Source: Desulfobacterales bacterium (GTDB lineage Bacteria > Desulfobacterota > Desulfobacteria > Desulfobacterales > UBA11574). Taken from it: a DNA stretch of 16,435 nt. How positions within the stretch are numbered: the stretch's first letter is position 1; each line of letters starts with the position of its first letter. Below, one piece after another: positions 7,588 to 16,117 of this stretch. A program made the translations under genes and the position numbers. The stretch spans positions 1-16,435 of the forward strand of contig JAAXQD010000122.1 in the NCBI GenBank assembly GCA_012974475.1, written 5' to 3'. The notes under the pieces are model-generated. The model was given only the letters and a program-made list of their open reading frames with translations, was not told where the DNA came from and made no database searches.

Positions 7588-7962
7588 ATGGACGACAAAG
7601 AATTTGCACGATTTCGAAAAAAGCTGGGCAAAACACAGAAACAGATGGCCCAGCTGCTGGGTGTGTCCATCAAGGCTGTACACAGCTACGAGCAGGGCTG
7701 GCGATCCATACCTGCCCACGCGGAGAGGCAGATGTTGTTCCTAATCTCCAATAAGAGAGGAAACTCCAAGGCGAACAAGCCGTGCTGGGCTATAAAAAAA
7801 TGTCTTCCCAAGAAGAAAAAAGAGTGCCCGGCTTGGGAATTTAAATCCGGAAAACTATGCTGGTTTATTAACGGAACTATTTGTGACGGCATTGTTTATA
7901 AAGATTGGGGGGAAAAGATGAAGTCATGCCGGTCTTGCGAAGTTTTTGCCAATATCCTATGA
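7588..7962 (+). CDS. XRE-type HTH regulator with C-terminal cysteine-rich 'CW' domain
   Basis: 124 residues. Residues about 5-53 are a helix-turn-helix of the XRE/Cro type (LGKTQKQMAQLLGVSIKAVH, then SYEQGWR). Residues 64-120 hold seven cysteines at 66, 72, 80, 91, 99, 114 and 117, in the pattern CWAIKKC...CPAWEF...GKLCWF..GTIC...CRSC. Similar CW-x4-C...CPA modules are common, in my experience, in anaerobic delta-proteobacterial proteins and are presumed to bind metal or an Fe-S cluster. A clear AAGGAG (7576-7581) precedes the ATG. The gene is 67 bases upstream of hdrC on the same strand, so it probably controls the Hdr genes in response to redox state or metal (inference). Zn binding rather than Fe-S is an equal possibility. 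Confidence 0.8.
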   Translation: MDDKEFARFRKKLGKTQKQMAQLLGVSIKAVHSYEQGWRSIPAHAERQMLFLISNKRGNSKANKPCWAIKKCLPKKKKECPAWEFKSGKLCWFINGTICDGIVYKDWGEKMKSCRSCEVFANIL

Positions 7963-8029
7963 CCCGGCATTTCCCCTGACTCCATAGCACACCCTATTCC
8001 ATGAGGATTTTTTTAAGAATTTTGAAATT

Positions 8030-8665
8030 ATGCAGAATACAGTTTCACACCAAAAAGGAATGGCCGAACACGAACCTGGAAAAAAAAGAAAGTTAATTGG
8101 CGACAGGGGGAATTACTTCCTTGACAGAATCCAGGGGGAGGCAGGAGTTAATATTTCGGCATGTTTTCAATGTGAGCGCTGTACCAATGCCTGTCCTGTC
8201 AGCCATTTTATGGATATCAAGCCTCACCAGGCGATACGCTATATTCAGCTGGGGTGGCGTGAAGACCTGTTAAAATCTTCAACCATCTGGGTGTGTCTGT
8301 CCTGTGAAATGTGCACGACGTACTGCCCCAATGAGGTGGATGTCGCAGAAACGATCAATCATTTGCGCAATATGGCGGCGCACTCGTCCATAACTCCTAA
8401 AGAAAAAAGTCTTGCCGTATTTCATCAAACATTCCTGGAAGTCCTTCGAAAATCCGGGAAGGTCAACGAATTCCGATTGATGAACGCTTATTATTTAAAA
8501 CCGGACATCTTCCAGGAAAAATTAAAAAACGGAACCCTTAAAGAAGAGCTGCTGCTGGGCTTAACGCTATTGCGTAAAGGGAGGCTCAAAATATTCACGC
8601 CCAGGTCCAGGGCCATAAAGGACATTCAAAAAGCCTATCATCAGGCTCGCGGAGAGATCGGTTAA
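8030..8665 (+). CDS. hdrC: HdrC-like heterodisulfide reductase subunit C
   Basis: 211-residue iron-sulfur protein with two 4Fe-4S ferredoxin motifs: C45-x2-C48-x2-C51-x3-C55 (CFQCERCTNACP) and C89-x2-C92-x2-C95-x3-C99 (CLSCEMCTTYCP). The rest is helical, as in HdrC. It carries electrons between the flavoprotein HdrA and the catalytic HdrB inside a soluble complex. The size is close to that of known HdrC proteins, with an N-terminal extension of about 25 polar residues. Its stop TAA shares a base with the hdrB ATG at 8665, showing coupled translation. The start at 8030 lacks a strong ribosome binding site; an internal ATG at 8060 is possible, but the AAAGGA before it leaves no spacing. Confidence 0.9.
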   Translation: MQNTVSHQKGMAEHEPGKKRKLIGDRGNYFLDRIQGEAGVNISACFQCERCTNACPVSHFMDIKPHQAIRYIQLGWREDLLKSSTIWVCLSCEMCTTYCPNEVDVAETINHLRNMAAHSSITPKEKSLAVFHQTFLEVLRKSGKVNEFRLMNAYYLKPDIFQEKLKNGTLKEELLLGLTLLRKGRLKIFTPRSRAIKDIQKAYHQARGEIG

Positions 8666-9498
8666 TGAAAATATCCTTTTATCCGGGATGCTCTCTTGAA
8701 GGGATGGCAAAAGACTATTTTCACGCCATCGATGCGGTGTTCGAGGCGATGGATATCGACCTGGTTGAAATAGAAGATTGGTCTTGTTGCGGCGCCACGG
8801 CAGCCCATAGTCTCAGCGAGGCGATGTCGGTAATTCTGCCCGCAAGAAATTTGGCCGCTGCTGAAAAAATGGGACTCGATATCGTTGCACCGTGTGCCAA
8901 TTGTTTTAATCGTCTACGGTATTCCCAGCAGATAATCAAGAAAAAGGTTTTTGATATACCCTGGCAGGTTACAGGAGACATCCAGGTCCACGATATGACC
9001 CGTTTTCTGGCAGAATCATCGATGATAAAATTGATAAAAGAACGGGTCTTAAAACCTTTAAACGGACTAAAGGTCGTGTGTTATTACGGCTGCCAGATGG
9101 TCCGCCCACCAAAAATCACCGGCTACACAGATTACGAAAATCCCCTAACCCTGGATCGCATTGCCGCTGCAGCAGGTGCTGAAGTGATAGACTGGTCTTA
9201 TAAATCGACCTGCTGTGGTGCAAGTATCGGAATCGCTCGCAAGGAGATCGGAGAATCTCTAACCATGCGGATTTTGCAAAAAGCACAGCAAGCCGGGGCG
9301 GAAGCCATCGTGGTTTCATGTCCTTTGTGCCAATCGAATCTCGATATTATCCAAAAGGATCGACCGGATAGACGAACCCCGATATTTTATTTTGCGGAAT
9401 TACTCCGTTTGAGTTTTATAGCGCATGGAGACCCAAAATGGTTTAAAATGCATTTTACGGATCCGGTACCACTTCTAAAAGCAAAGGGGTTGTTATAG
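8665..9498 (+). CDS. hdrB: HdrB-like heterodisulfide reductase subunit B (two CCG domains)
   Basis: 277 residues with two cysteine-rich CCG modules that in methanogen HdrB bind the non-cubane 4Fe-4S clusters where the disulfide is cleaved. Module one: C9, C41-C42 (SCCGA), C77-x2-C80 (CANC). Module two: C143, C183-C184 (TCCGA), C219-x2-C222 (CPLC), with an additional Cys139. All expected ligands are present, so the active site looks complete. The gene overlaps hdrC by one base and has GGAGAG at 8651-8656 as a ribosome binding site; hdrA begins 6 bases after it. The physiological disulfide in bacteria without coenzymes M and B is unknown. Candidates in sulfate reducers include the DsrC trisulfide or other thiol pairs (inference). 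Confidence 0.92.
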   Translation: MKISFYPGCSLEGMAKDYFHAIDAVFEAMDIDLVEIEDWSCCGATAAHSLSEAMSVILPARNLAAAEKMGLDIVAPCANCFNRLRYSQQIIKKKVFDIPWQVTGDIQVHDMTRFLAESSMIKLIKERVLKPLNGLKVVCYYGCQMVRPPKITGYTDYENPLTLDRIAAAAGAEVIDWSYKSTCCGASIGIARKEIGESLTMRILQKAQQAGAEAIVVSCPLCQSNLDIIQKDRPDRRTPIFYFAELLRLSFIAHGDPKWFKMHFTDPVPLLKAKGLL

Positions 9499-9504
9499 AA
9501 CGTT

Positions 9505-12500
9505 ATGGGATCCTTTGTTGAAAATCCGGTGGGGAAAGTCATTGTTGTCGGTGGAGGGATCGGCGGAATTCAGTGCGCCCTTGACCTGGCGGATACGGGT
9601 TTTTATGTCTATCTTGTGGAAAAAACGCATACTCTCGGCGGAACAATGGCTCGCCTGGACAAGACTTTTCCCACCAATGATTGTTCAACCTGCATGTTTT
9701 CTCCAAAACTGGTGCAGGTGGCCGGCCATGGGAATATCGAGATTTTGCCCCTGACCAGGATTCTTGAGTTAAATGGAGGGCCCGGACGATTTGTGGCACA
9801 GGTTGAAAAACTGCCCAGATATATCAACGAAGAAAAATGCATTTCATGCGGCAAATGCGCTGAAAAATGCCCCAAAAAAGTGCCCGATCCGTTTAACGGG
9901 GAGCTGGCAACACGCAAAGCGGCTTTTCTGACATTTCCTCAGGCCGTCCCTTTGAAATATGCACTGGATGCAGAAAATTGCCTTTATTTAATTAAAAAAA
10001 AATGTGGTATCTGCAAAAAGATTTGTCCTGCCGAAGCCGTTGAATTTGACCAAAAACCTGAAATTTTCCAAATCGAAGCCGGTGCGGTTATAATATCAAC
10101 CGGTTTTGAACCGGCTTTGACGGCTCAAGAAGGCGAATTCGGTTATGGAAGATATCAAAACGTTGTAACGTCACTGCAGTACGAACGCATGTTATCGGCC
10201 ACAGGTCCCTATGGCGGACATCTCCGGCGACCGTCTGACCATAAGGTCCCGGGGAAAGTTGCCTGGATTCAGTGTGCCATGTCACGGGATCCGGCCAGAA
10301 ACAGGCCTTTTTGTTCTTCAGTCTGCTGTATGCATGCAGCAAAACAGGCCGTATTAACACGCAGTCATGAGCCGGAGACCGAGGCTACCATCTATTTCTT
10401 GGATATCCGGGCTCACGGTAAAGGATTCGACGACTATGTGGATCGTGCCCGTAACCAGCACGGTGTGCGATATCGTCGATCCATGATTTCTCAGGTTTAT
10501 CTGAATCCTGAAAATGACAATCTGATCATCGAGACATTTGATCATCATTTAAACCGAAAAAAAGAGGAAGAGTACGATCTGGTGGTTCTGTCGAGCGGTT
10601 TCAAGCCGTCGGATGATTTTATCGATCTTACAAAACAGATGGGACTGGTCACGAACCCTTACGGGTTTTTAACCACCGAATTTGATGAACCGGTTGCGAC
10701 GTCCCGCCCGGGTATCTTTGTGTGCGGCGGTATTGAGGCGCCCAAAGACATCCCCGAGACAGTCATTCAGGCCGGTGCGGCCGCAGCCGAGGCTTCCATA
10801 CTTATCAGCGATGCCAGAAATACTGAAATAGTCGCTGAGGAAGTTCCCGTTGAAAAGCCCATAGAAACAACGCCCCGAGTGGGCGTGCTGGTTTGCCATT
10901 GCGGAACCAATATCGCCGGTGTTGTGGATATACAGGAGGTGTTGGATTACGTAAAAACCCTTCCGTCTGTGGTTTTTGCCACTGATTTCATATTTACCTG
11001 CGCCACCGAAACTCAGCAGGACATTATCCAACTGATTGAAACGCATCGTCTAAACCGAGTCGTGGTCGCTGCTTGCTCGCCAAAGACGCATGAGCCTCTG
11101 TTTCGGGATACGCTAAGTGAGGCGGGTTTAAATCCTTATCTATTCGAAATGGCAAGTATCCGGGATCAGTGCTCTTGGGTCCATGGGAATGATCCTGAAA
11201 AAGCCACCCAAAAGTCTAAAGCGCTTATCCGGGCAAGTGTAGGACGGGCGATACAACTGGAACCGCTGTATGATAAATCGTACAGGATTGTTAATGAAGG
11301 GCTTGTTATCGGTGGCGGTGTGGCAGGCCTGACTGCCGCTTTGACCATTGCGGACCAGGGATTTCGCGTCCATCTTGTGGAGAAAAACGACCATCTTGGC
11401 GGATTTACAAGAAACCTGAAATTCACTCTGGAAGGGCACTCGCCGGCACGGTTGATTCGATATCTCATAGAAAGGGTCTCGCATCATCCAAAAATTTCAG
11501 TGTATTTAAAAAGCAGGCTAATATCACACAACGGACATTTGGGGGCATTTAACGGAACCGTTCAGAAGGAGGACGGGCCGGTGGATATTCGGTATGGGGC
11601 GGTCATTGCTGCCACCGGAGGCCGTCCGTATGAACCCAAGGCGTATCTTTACGGACAGGATGAACGGGTGCTTACACAGGTCGAGTTTTCAAAACGCCTG
11701 TTGGAAGATCCAGTCTGGGCACGCCGTCTCAACAGGGTTGTGATGGTCCAGTGTGTGGGGTCACGGGAACCGGACTTTCCCTATTGCAGCAGAGTATGCT
11801 GTTCTGCAGCCGTGAAAAACAGTATCAAACTGAATGAGATGAATCCCAATGCTCAGGTCGTGGTTTTGTATCGAGATTTAAGAACCTTTGGATTCAAAGA
11901 ACTCTATTATTTAAAAGCCAGAAAAAAAGGCGTCCTTTTTTTTCGGTATATTCCCGAAGAAAAACCACAGGTTTATAATGACAACGGCAAAATGCTCGTA
12001 GATTTCACGGATCGAAGTTCCCATCAAGACTTTCGTGTCGAGCCCGATCTTGTGGTGTTAAGCTCCGGGATTCGACCTGACGAAGGTGCCAAACAGATCG
12101 CCCGTCTCTTAAAACTCCCGACTTCCGATGAGGGTTTTTTCCTGGAAGCCCATGTAAAATTGAGGCCTGTTGAGTTCGCCAGTCCTGGAATTTTTCTGGC
12201 AGGATTGGCCCACAGTCCCAGATTTCTTGAAGAGAGTATCACCATGGCCAAAAGTGCCGGCCAGCAGGCCATGAAAATTCTGTGTAAGGAGGAGATGAAG
12301 ACTTCAGCGGCTATCGCCGAAATCGATACGGATATCTGTACCGCATGCCTGGTTTGTGTTCGAGTCTGCCCTTATGGTGCGCCGTTTATTAATGAAGACG
12401 GTGTGTCTCAGATCCCTCCGTCAGCATGCATGGGCTGCGGAACTTGTGCTTCGGAATGTCCTGCAAAAGCAATTGTATTAAAGCACTGGACCGATGATCA

Positions 12501-12543
12501 GATACTGGCAAAGATCGACGCGCTTCTGGAGCCGACATTTTAA
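9505..12543 (+). CDS. hdrA: HdrA, tandem-type flavoprotein subunit of heterodisulfide reductase
   Basis: 1012 residues, about one and a half times a classical HdrA. Residues 1-450 form an HdrA-like unit: FAD motif GGGIGG (16-21), C60-x2-C63 before SPKLV, a 4Fe-4S site C112/C115/C118/C122, and a second cluster site C159/C167/C170/C174. Residues about 455-590 resemble the N-terminal HdrA cluster domain (CHCGTNIAGVVD at 464-475, C499, C524 and C556). Residues 600-935 are a second FAD domain (GGGVAG 603-608). The C-terminus is a two-cluster ferredoxin (C945/C948/C951/C955 and C975/C978/C981/C985). HdrA is the flavin centre where electron bifurcation can occur. No in-frame TGA is present, unlike some HdrA selenoproteins. 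The domain assignment is strong; bifurcation is not proven. It lies in one unit with hdrC and hdrB. Confidence 0.92.
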   Translation: MGSFVENPVGKVIVVGGGIGGIQCALDLADTGFYVYLVEKTHTLGGTMARLDKTFPTNDCSTCMFSPKLVQVAGHGNIEILPLTRILELNGGPGRFVAQVEKLPRYINEEKCISCGKCAEKCPKKVPDPFNGELATRKAAFLTFPQAVPLKYALDAENCLYLIKKKCGICKKICPAEAVEFDQKPEIFQIEAGAVIISTGFEPALTAQEGEFGYGRYQNVVTSLQYERMLSATGPYGGHLRRPSDHKVPGKVAWIQCAMSRDPARNRPFCSSVCCMHAAKQAVLTRSHEPETEATIYFLDIRAHGKGFDDYVDRARNQHGVRYRRSMISQVYLNPENDNLIIETFDHHLNRKKEEEYDLVVLSSGFKPSDDFIDLTKQMGLVTNPYGFLTTEFDEPVATSRPGIFVCGGIEAPKDIPETVIQAGAAAAEASILISDARNTEIVAEEVPVEKPIETTPRVGVLVCHCGTNIAGVVDIQEVLDYVKTLPSVVFATDFIFTCATETQQDIIQLIETHRLNRVVVAACSPKTHEPLFRDTLSEAGLNPYLFEMASIRDQCSWVHGNDPEKATQKSKALIRASVGRAIQLEPLYDKSYRIVNEGLVIGGGVAGLTAALTIADQGFRVHLVEKNDHLGGFTRNLKFTLEGHSPARLIRYLIERVSHHPKISVYLKSRLISHNGHLGAFNGTVQKEDGPVDIRYGAVIAATGGRPYEPKAYLYGQDERVLTQVEFSKRLLEDPVWARRLNRVVMVQCVGSREPDFPYCSRVCCSAAVKNSIKLNEMNPNAQVVVLYRDLRTFGFKELYYLKARKKGVLFFRYIPEEKPQVYNDNGKMLVDFTDRSSHQDFRVEPDLVVLSSGIRPDEGAKQIARLLKLPTSDEGFFLEAHVKLRPVEFASPGIFLAGLAHSPRFLEESITMAKSAGQQAMKILCKEEMKTSAAIAEIDTDICTACLVCVRVCPYGAPFINEDGVSQIPPSACMGCGTCASECPAKAIVLKHWTDDQILAKIDALLEPTF

Positions 12544-12588
12544 AAAGATAAAAAAATCAGTTAACTGTGTTTTTAGATGGAGGACGTC

Positions 12589-13512
12589 ATGAATATTTTC
12601 AAGGATGTAAATTCTACTGTTGGTTCGACGCCGCTGGTGCACCTCAATAGAATTGCCGATGGGCTGGGTGCTGAAATATTCGCCAAAGTTGAGTTTTTCA
12701 ACCCGCTGGGGAGTGTAAAAGATCGAATCGGTGTTTCAATGATCGAAGCGGCAGAGGCAAAAGGACTGATACGCTCAGATACCACAATTGTGGAACCGAC
12801 CAGTGGAAACACAGGGATTGCCCTGGCTTTTGTCTGCACGGTCAAGAACTACGATCTGATTTTAACCATGCCGGATACCATGAGTATAGAGCGGAGAAAA
12901 CTCTTAAAACATTTGGGTGCCAAGCTCGTACTGACACCTGGATCCGACGGGATTAAGGGGGCCATTGCAAAAGCCGAAGAGATTCTGAAAAACACAGCCA
13001 ACGCCTACATGCCGGATCAGTTTTCCAATCCGGCCAATCCGGAAATCCACCGGAAAACCACGGCAGAAGAAATCTGGCGCGATACCGACGGCAAGGTCGA
13101 TATTTTCATTTCAGGGGTTGGTACCGGGGGTACCATTACCGGTGTATCCGAGGTGATAAAAGCCCGGAAGCCCTCATTCAAGGCTGTGGCGGTGGAACCT
13201 GCAGATTCACCCATTCTATCAGGCGGCCAGGCCGGACCTCACAAAATCCAGGGGATCGGTGCAGGATTTATTCCTGATGTTTTAAACACCGAAATAATAG
13301 ACGAAACGATTACGGTCACCAATGAACAGGCATTTGAAACCGCCCGCAGACTGGCTGTATTGGAAGGGATTTTGTGTGGCATATCATCCGGTGCCGCAGT
13401 ATGGGCCGCCCTCGACCAGGCCCGACGACCTGAAAACCGCGAGAAGCAGATCGTCGTCGTTTTGCCAAGTACGGGTGAACGGTATTTGAGCACGGATCTG
13501 TTTGTTGCTTAA
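12589..13512 (+). CDS. cysK: Cysteine synthase (O-acetylserine sulfhydrylase)
   Basis: 307-residue PLP enzyme that makes cysteine from O-acetylserine and sulfide in the cytoplasm. The PLP lysine is K44 in PLGSVKDRI. The substrate loop TSGNTG (71-76), the phosphate-binding GVGTGGT (176-182) and GISSGAA (264-270) are all present, and the length equals that of typical CysK. I use the ATG at 12589 rather than 12577 because GGAGG (12579-12583) overlaps the upstream ATG and sits 5 bases before the downstream one, and family homology starts at MNIFKDV. It is 45 bases after hdrA with no terminator between them, so it could be read through from the hdr genes. Distinguishing CysK from CysM or a cystathionine synthase-like paralogue would need a tree. 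Confidence 0.93.
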   Translation: MNIFKDVNSTVGSTPLVHLNRIADGLGAEIFAKVEFFNPLGSVKDRIGVSMIEAAEAKGLIRSDTTIVEPTSGNTGIALAFVCTVKNYDLILTMPDTMSIERRKLLKHLGAKLVLTPGSDGIKGAIAKAEEILKNTANAYMPDQFSNPANPEIHRKTTAEEIWRDTDGKVDIFISGVGTGGTITGVSEVIKARKPSFKAVAVEPADSPILSGGQAGPHKIQGIGAGFIPDVLNTEIIDETITVTNEQAFETARRLAVLEGILCGISSGAAVWAALDQARRPENREKQIVVVLPSTGERYLSTDLFVA

Positions 13513-13530
13513 CTCCATTCCTCAGGAACC

Positions 13531-14328
13531 ATGCAAAAAATCAAATTGAAACTGTTTGACAGCCACTGTCATCTTGATGACCGGGCATATGACAACGATA
13601 TCGATGACGTCGTCCATCGTATGCACGCCGCCGGTGTTGCTTCGGCCATGATCGTTGGAACAACCCTGCAGCGTTCCATCAAGGCCGTTTCCTTAGCAGA
13701 ATCCTTTTCAGAGCTGTATGCTTCAGTAGGGATTCATCCTCACGCTGCAAAAAGCTGCAGCGAAGAAACCCTTGAAGATCTCAGAAATCTTGCCCAGAAA
13801 TTTAGGGTGCATGCCTGGGGAGAGATCGGTCTCGATTTTAACCGAATGTTTTCTACGAAAAAGGATCAGGAAAAATGGCTAGTCCGGCAGCTTGATGTTG
13901 CCGATGAAATGGATCTGCCGGTTATATTTCACGAGCGCGACAGCAACGGTCGTTTAATCGAGATCCTTAAAACACATTTTAACAAAGGCCGAAACGGGGT
14001 TATACACTGTTTTAGCGGGGATAGGAATGAGTTGGAACAATATCTCGATATGGGCCTTTATATCGGCATCACCGGCATTGTTACCATCAAAGGGCGTGGT
14101 GCGGATTTGCGCAAGCTTGTACATTTCATCCCTGTGGACCGTATCCTTGTTGAAACCGATGCCCCTTATCTTATTCCTGCACCTGAAAAAAACGACATCC
14201 GTCGGAACGAACCGGCCTTTGTCCGGTCTGTTCTGCTTAAACTGGCAGAAATAAAAAAAGAAGATCCCGCCCATCTTGCTGACAAGATATGGAATAACAC
14301 CTGCTGCCTGTACAATGTCCGGTTTTAG
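13531..14328 (+). CDS. tatD: TatD family metal-dependent hydrolase (DNase)
   Basis: 265 residues, the usual TatD length. The divalent-metal ligands are all visible: H12 and H14 (FDSHCHLD), E98 (WGEIGLDF), H134 (FHERDS), H159 (IHCFSG) and D210 (ETDAPYL). TatD proteins act as 3'-5' exonucleases or deoxyribonucleases in DNA repair and turnover. The gene follows cysK by 18 bases, with AGGA 5 bases before the ATG, so it is probably at the end of the same transcript; no functional link to Hdr or cysteine synthesis is evident. The following 173 bases (14329-14501) hold no clear terminator or gene. Confidence 0.93.
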   Translation: MQKIKLKLFDSHCHLDDRAYDNDIDDVVHRMHAAGVASAMIVGTTLQRSIKAVSLAESFSELYASVGIHPHAAKSCSEETLEDLRNLAQKFRVHAWGEIGLDFNRMFSTKKDQEKWLVRQLDVADEMDLPVIFHERDSNGRLIEILKTHFNKGRNGVIHCFSGDRNELEQYLDMGLYIGITGIVTIKGRGADLRKLVHFIPVDRILVETDAPYLIPAPEKNDIRRNEPAFVRSVLLKLAEIKKEDPAHLADKIWNNTCCLYNVRF

Positions 14329-14501
14329 TGGGAATCGGGGGGAGTCCCATGGCTATCCCGGTGTTACCATCGGCCTTTAAGTTCTTTCTGTGATTCCGGC
14401 TTCCTTGGATCCCACGCTTTGCCTTCCGTTCAGGACCATCGGGCGGGAATCGGAGCGTAGTCTGCATCGGAAATCGTAATTAAGACGGGATTGGCCCCAA
14501 A

Positions 14502-15062
14502 TCACCGGTAGAAGTAGGGTCGATGCCGGTAATGCCCACGGCGGCAGGGTCGCCCATTGTAAAAGGAAAAGTGAGGTACAACCGGCCATCCCAACCATCC
14601 GAAGTAATACGCCGGCGGTGGCGGAGGGGCGTAATACCGGACCCGGGGTGCCGGAGAACTGCAGACTTCTTCGACGGTCTCCTTTACCAGCTCGCCATTT
14701 TCCCAAACCCGCTTTCGCACTTTCTGACAATTGGGATCCGCCGTCTCCTCAGGAATGGCTTCAACGGCATGGCCGTTTTTATCATAATAAATCACAGGTT
14801 TGCCATACTGAGCCGCATCTCTGGCTGCCTGATAATCTTGATCTGCCGCATTGCCCACTAGAGCCCCGAGTATGGTTCCTGCAGCCAGTCCGATTAAAGT
14901 ACTCTCCGTATTGCCACCAATGGCCTGGCCGATCAGCGCGCCCATGCCGGCACCGACTGCAGCCCCTTTCTGGGTATTGTATCGGTCAGGGGGATAATGC
15001 GCACAGGACACAAGGAAACAGGATAACGTCATTGTGATTATAATTAAATGATATTTCTTCAT
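14502..15062 (-). CDS. Glycine-zipper outer-membrane-type lipoprotein
   Basis: 186 residues, exported. A lipoprotein signal peptide (about residues 1-19) ends in the lipobox LVSC with C20 as the lipidation site. Residues about 33-72 are a glycine zipper of the 17-kDa surface antigen type (GAAVGAGMGALIGQAIGG and a second GLAAGTILGALVG), which forms a membrane-embedded helical hairpin. The C-terminal third is rich in Pro, Tyr, Arg and His (APPPPPAYYFG, then GHYRHRPYFYR). GGAGGAAAAA directly before the ATG (minus strand) supports the start. It is convergent with tatD. The zipper and lipoprotein calls are secure; the role (envelope integrity or surface antigen-like) is not known for this protein. 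Confidence 0.88.
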   Translation of the reverse strand: MKKYHLIIITMTLSCFLVSCAHYPPDRYNTQKGAAVGAGMGALIGQAIGGNTESTLIGLAAGTILGALVGNAADQDYQAARDAAQYGKPVIYYDKNGHAVEAIPEETADPNCQKVRKRVWENGELVKETVEEVCSSPAPRVRYYAPPPPPAYYFGWLGWPVVPHFSFYNGRPCRRGHYRHRPYFYR

Positions 15063-15374
15063 TTTTTCCTCCGATGAATTATCCGATCTTTTTGGCCGCC
15101 TTCAGGTTGCTTAGGTCTTATTCACATAAAATCCATGTTGTGTTCATCACATGAAGATCATTTTCGTTGCTGATAAATCCTTTTTTATTTTACGTTTTTG
15201 TTTTGCTTTATCATTAGACGTCCGACGACAAAAAAAGTTTACCGTACAAAAGAATTGATGGAGATAAGTTGCCGTTACAGATAGATAGGCATTTAGAACT
15301 GTGGAATAATATTGCTCAGGTTTCGCGTCGCCTGCTGACGCTTCCAAGGGGAAATCAGATGTCGTTCTGTCTCT

Positions 15375-15416
15375 GAAAACAAAAAGGCTGTAAGAACCAA
15401 TGGGGTTCTTACAGCC
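15375..15416 (-). terminator. Strong rho-independent terminator, minus strand
   Basis: Perfect 13-bp inverted repeat GGCTGTAAGAACC (15386-15398) and GGTTCTTACAGCC (15404-15416) with a 5-base loop. On the minus strand the hairpin is followed by TTTTTGTTTTC (complement of 15375-15385), so it stops transcripts running leftward out of the gene-poor region or from the gene at the right edge of the window. On the plus strand there is no T-tract after it. Confidence 0.85.
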
Positions 15417-16072
15417 GTAGATTGTTGGCCAGCACGGACTCGAATTTAAAGCTTAACGCACTAATTTTATTTGTATTAATTATGAATAAACAACAAAAAT
15501 ACCGTCACAATCTTTTTGCTACCTCTTCAGAATGTCTTTCAAGGATGGCGGATGAACATATATTTCATCGCTGCTGGCAGTCGGGTATGGAATGGATAGC
15601 GCGTAAACCTGACCTGCGTCGCATAATACCACATTATGTTTGAGCTGTCCATGATACGCCGAAAACCTTAACAAAACTTAACAACCTGCCCAACCTGGAA
15701 AAAGTGTCACAGCCCCAGTTGCTAAACATAATATTCTCTTATCAAAGGATTGGATGGAACTGTGATCTATAGATGATATTTCAGGAATCGTAGTGATGAT
15801 TTGAACCCCAATGTTCACGATATGCAGGATCACCCTCATACATCAACAAGGCAGGCTTACAAAAAGAGGCTAACCAGTTAAAACTAAAACCACAATATGT
15901 TGATTTTTCCTTTCTCAGTCCAGCCTTAAAAATGAAAACGTAAACAGGGGTGATACTCATAAGATATCAAATTCATTAAGGGATTTTATGCCACGGTGAT
16001 AAATTGCAGATATCACAAGTTTATTTGATGTTTTAATAAGTTGGAGATATATGAAATCTTAATAGCTGCTAT

Positions 16073-16117
16073 AAACTGCGGGGAAAGTGCTTCGTCGCTT
16101 TCCCCAACAGTTTTTTT
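16073..16117 (+). terminator. Rho-independent terminator, plus strand
   Basis: GGGGAAAG (16080-16087) pairs with CTTTCCCC (16098-16105). The outer AAACTG (16073-16078) can pair with CAGTTT (16108-16113), and TTTTTTT (16111-16117) follows. This is a strong terminator for a plus-strand transcript, yet no convincing plus-strand gene lies upstream between 15420 and 16073. Confidence 0.8.

Noticed and set aside
9505..12543. Possible selenocysteine in HdrA, as in some HdrA selenoproteins
   Set aside because: The reading frame has no in-frame TGA before its true stop, and all expected cysteine positions are Cys codons.
12557..12566. Palindrome CAGTTAACTG between hdrA and cysK, flanked by A- and T-runs
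   Set aside because: It looks like a terminator at first sight, but the stem would be only 3 bp around a TTAA loop, too weak to stop transcription.
15147..15347. Minus-strand 66-residue frame
   Set aside because: It starts with TTG, has no ribosome binding site and has low-complexity lysine-rich content. It overlaps the probable promoter region of the lipoprotein gene.
15482..15643. Possible 53-residue plus-strand ORF (MNKQQKYRHNLFATS...)
   Set aside because: There is no ribosome binding site, no recognisable motif, and it lies in AT-rich DNA full of short chance frames. It is the only candidate for the transcript ending at 16117, but the support is too weak.
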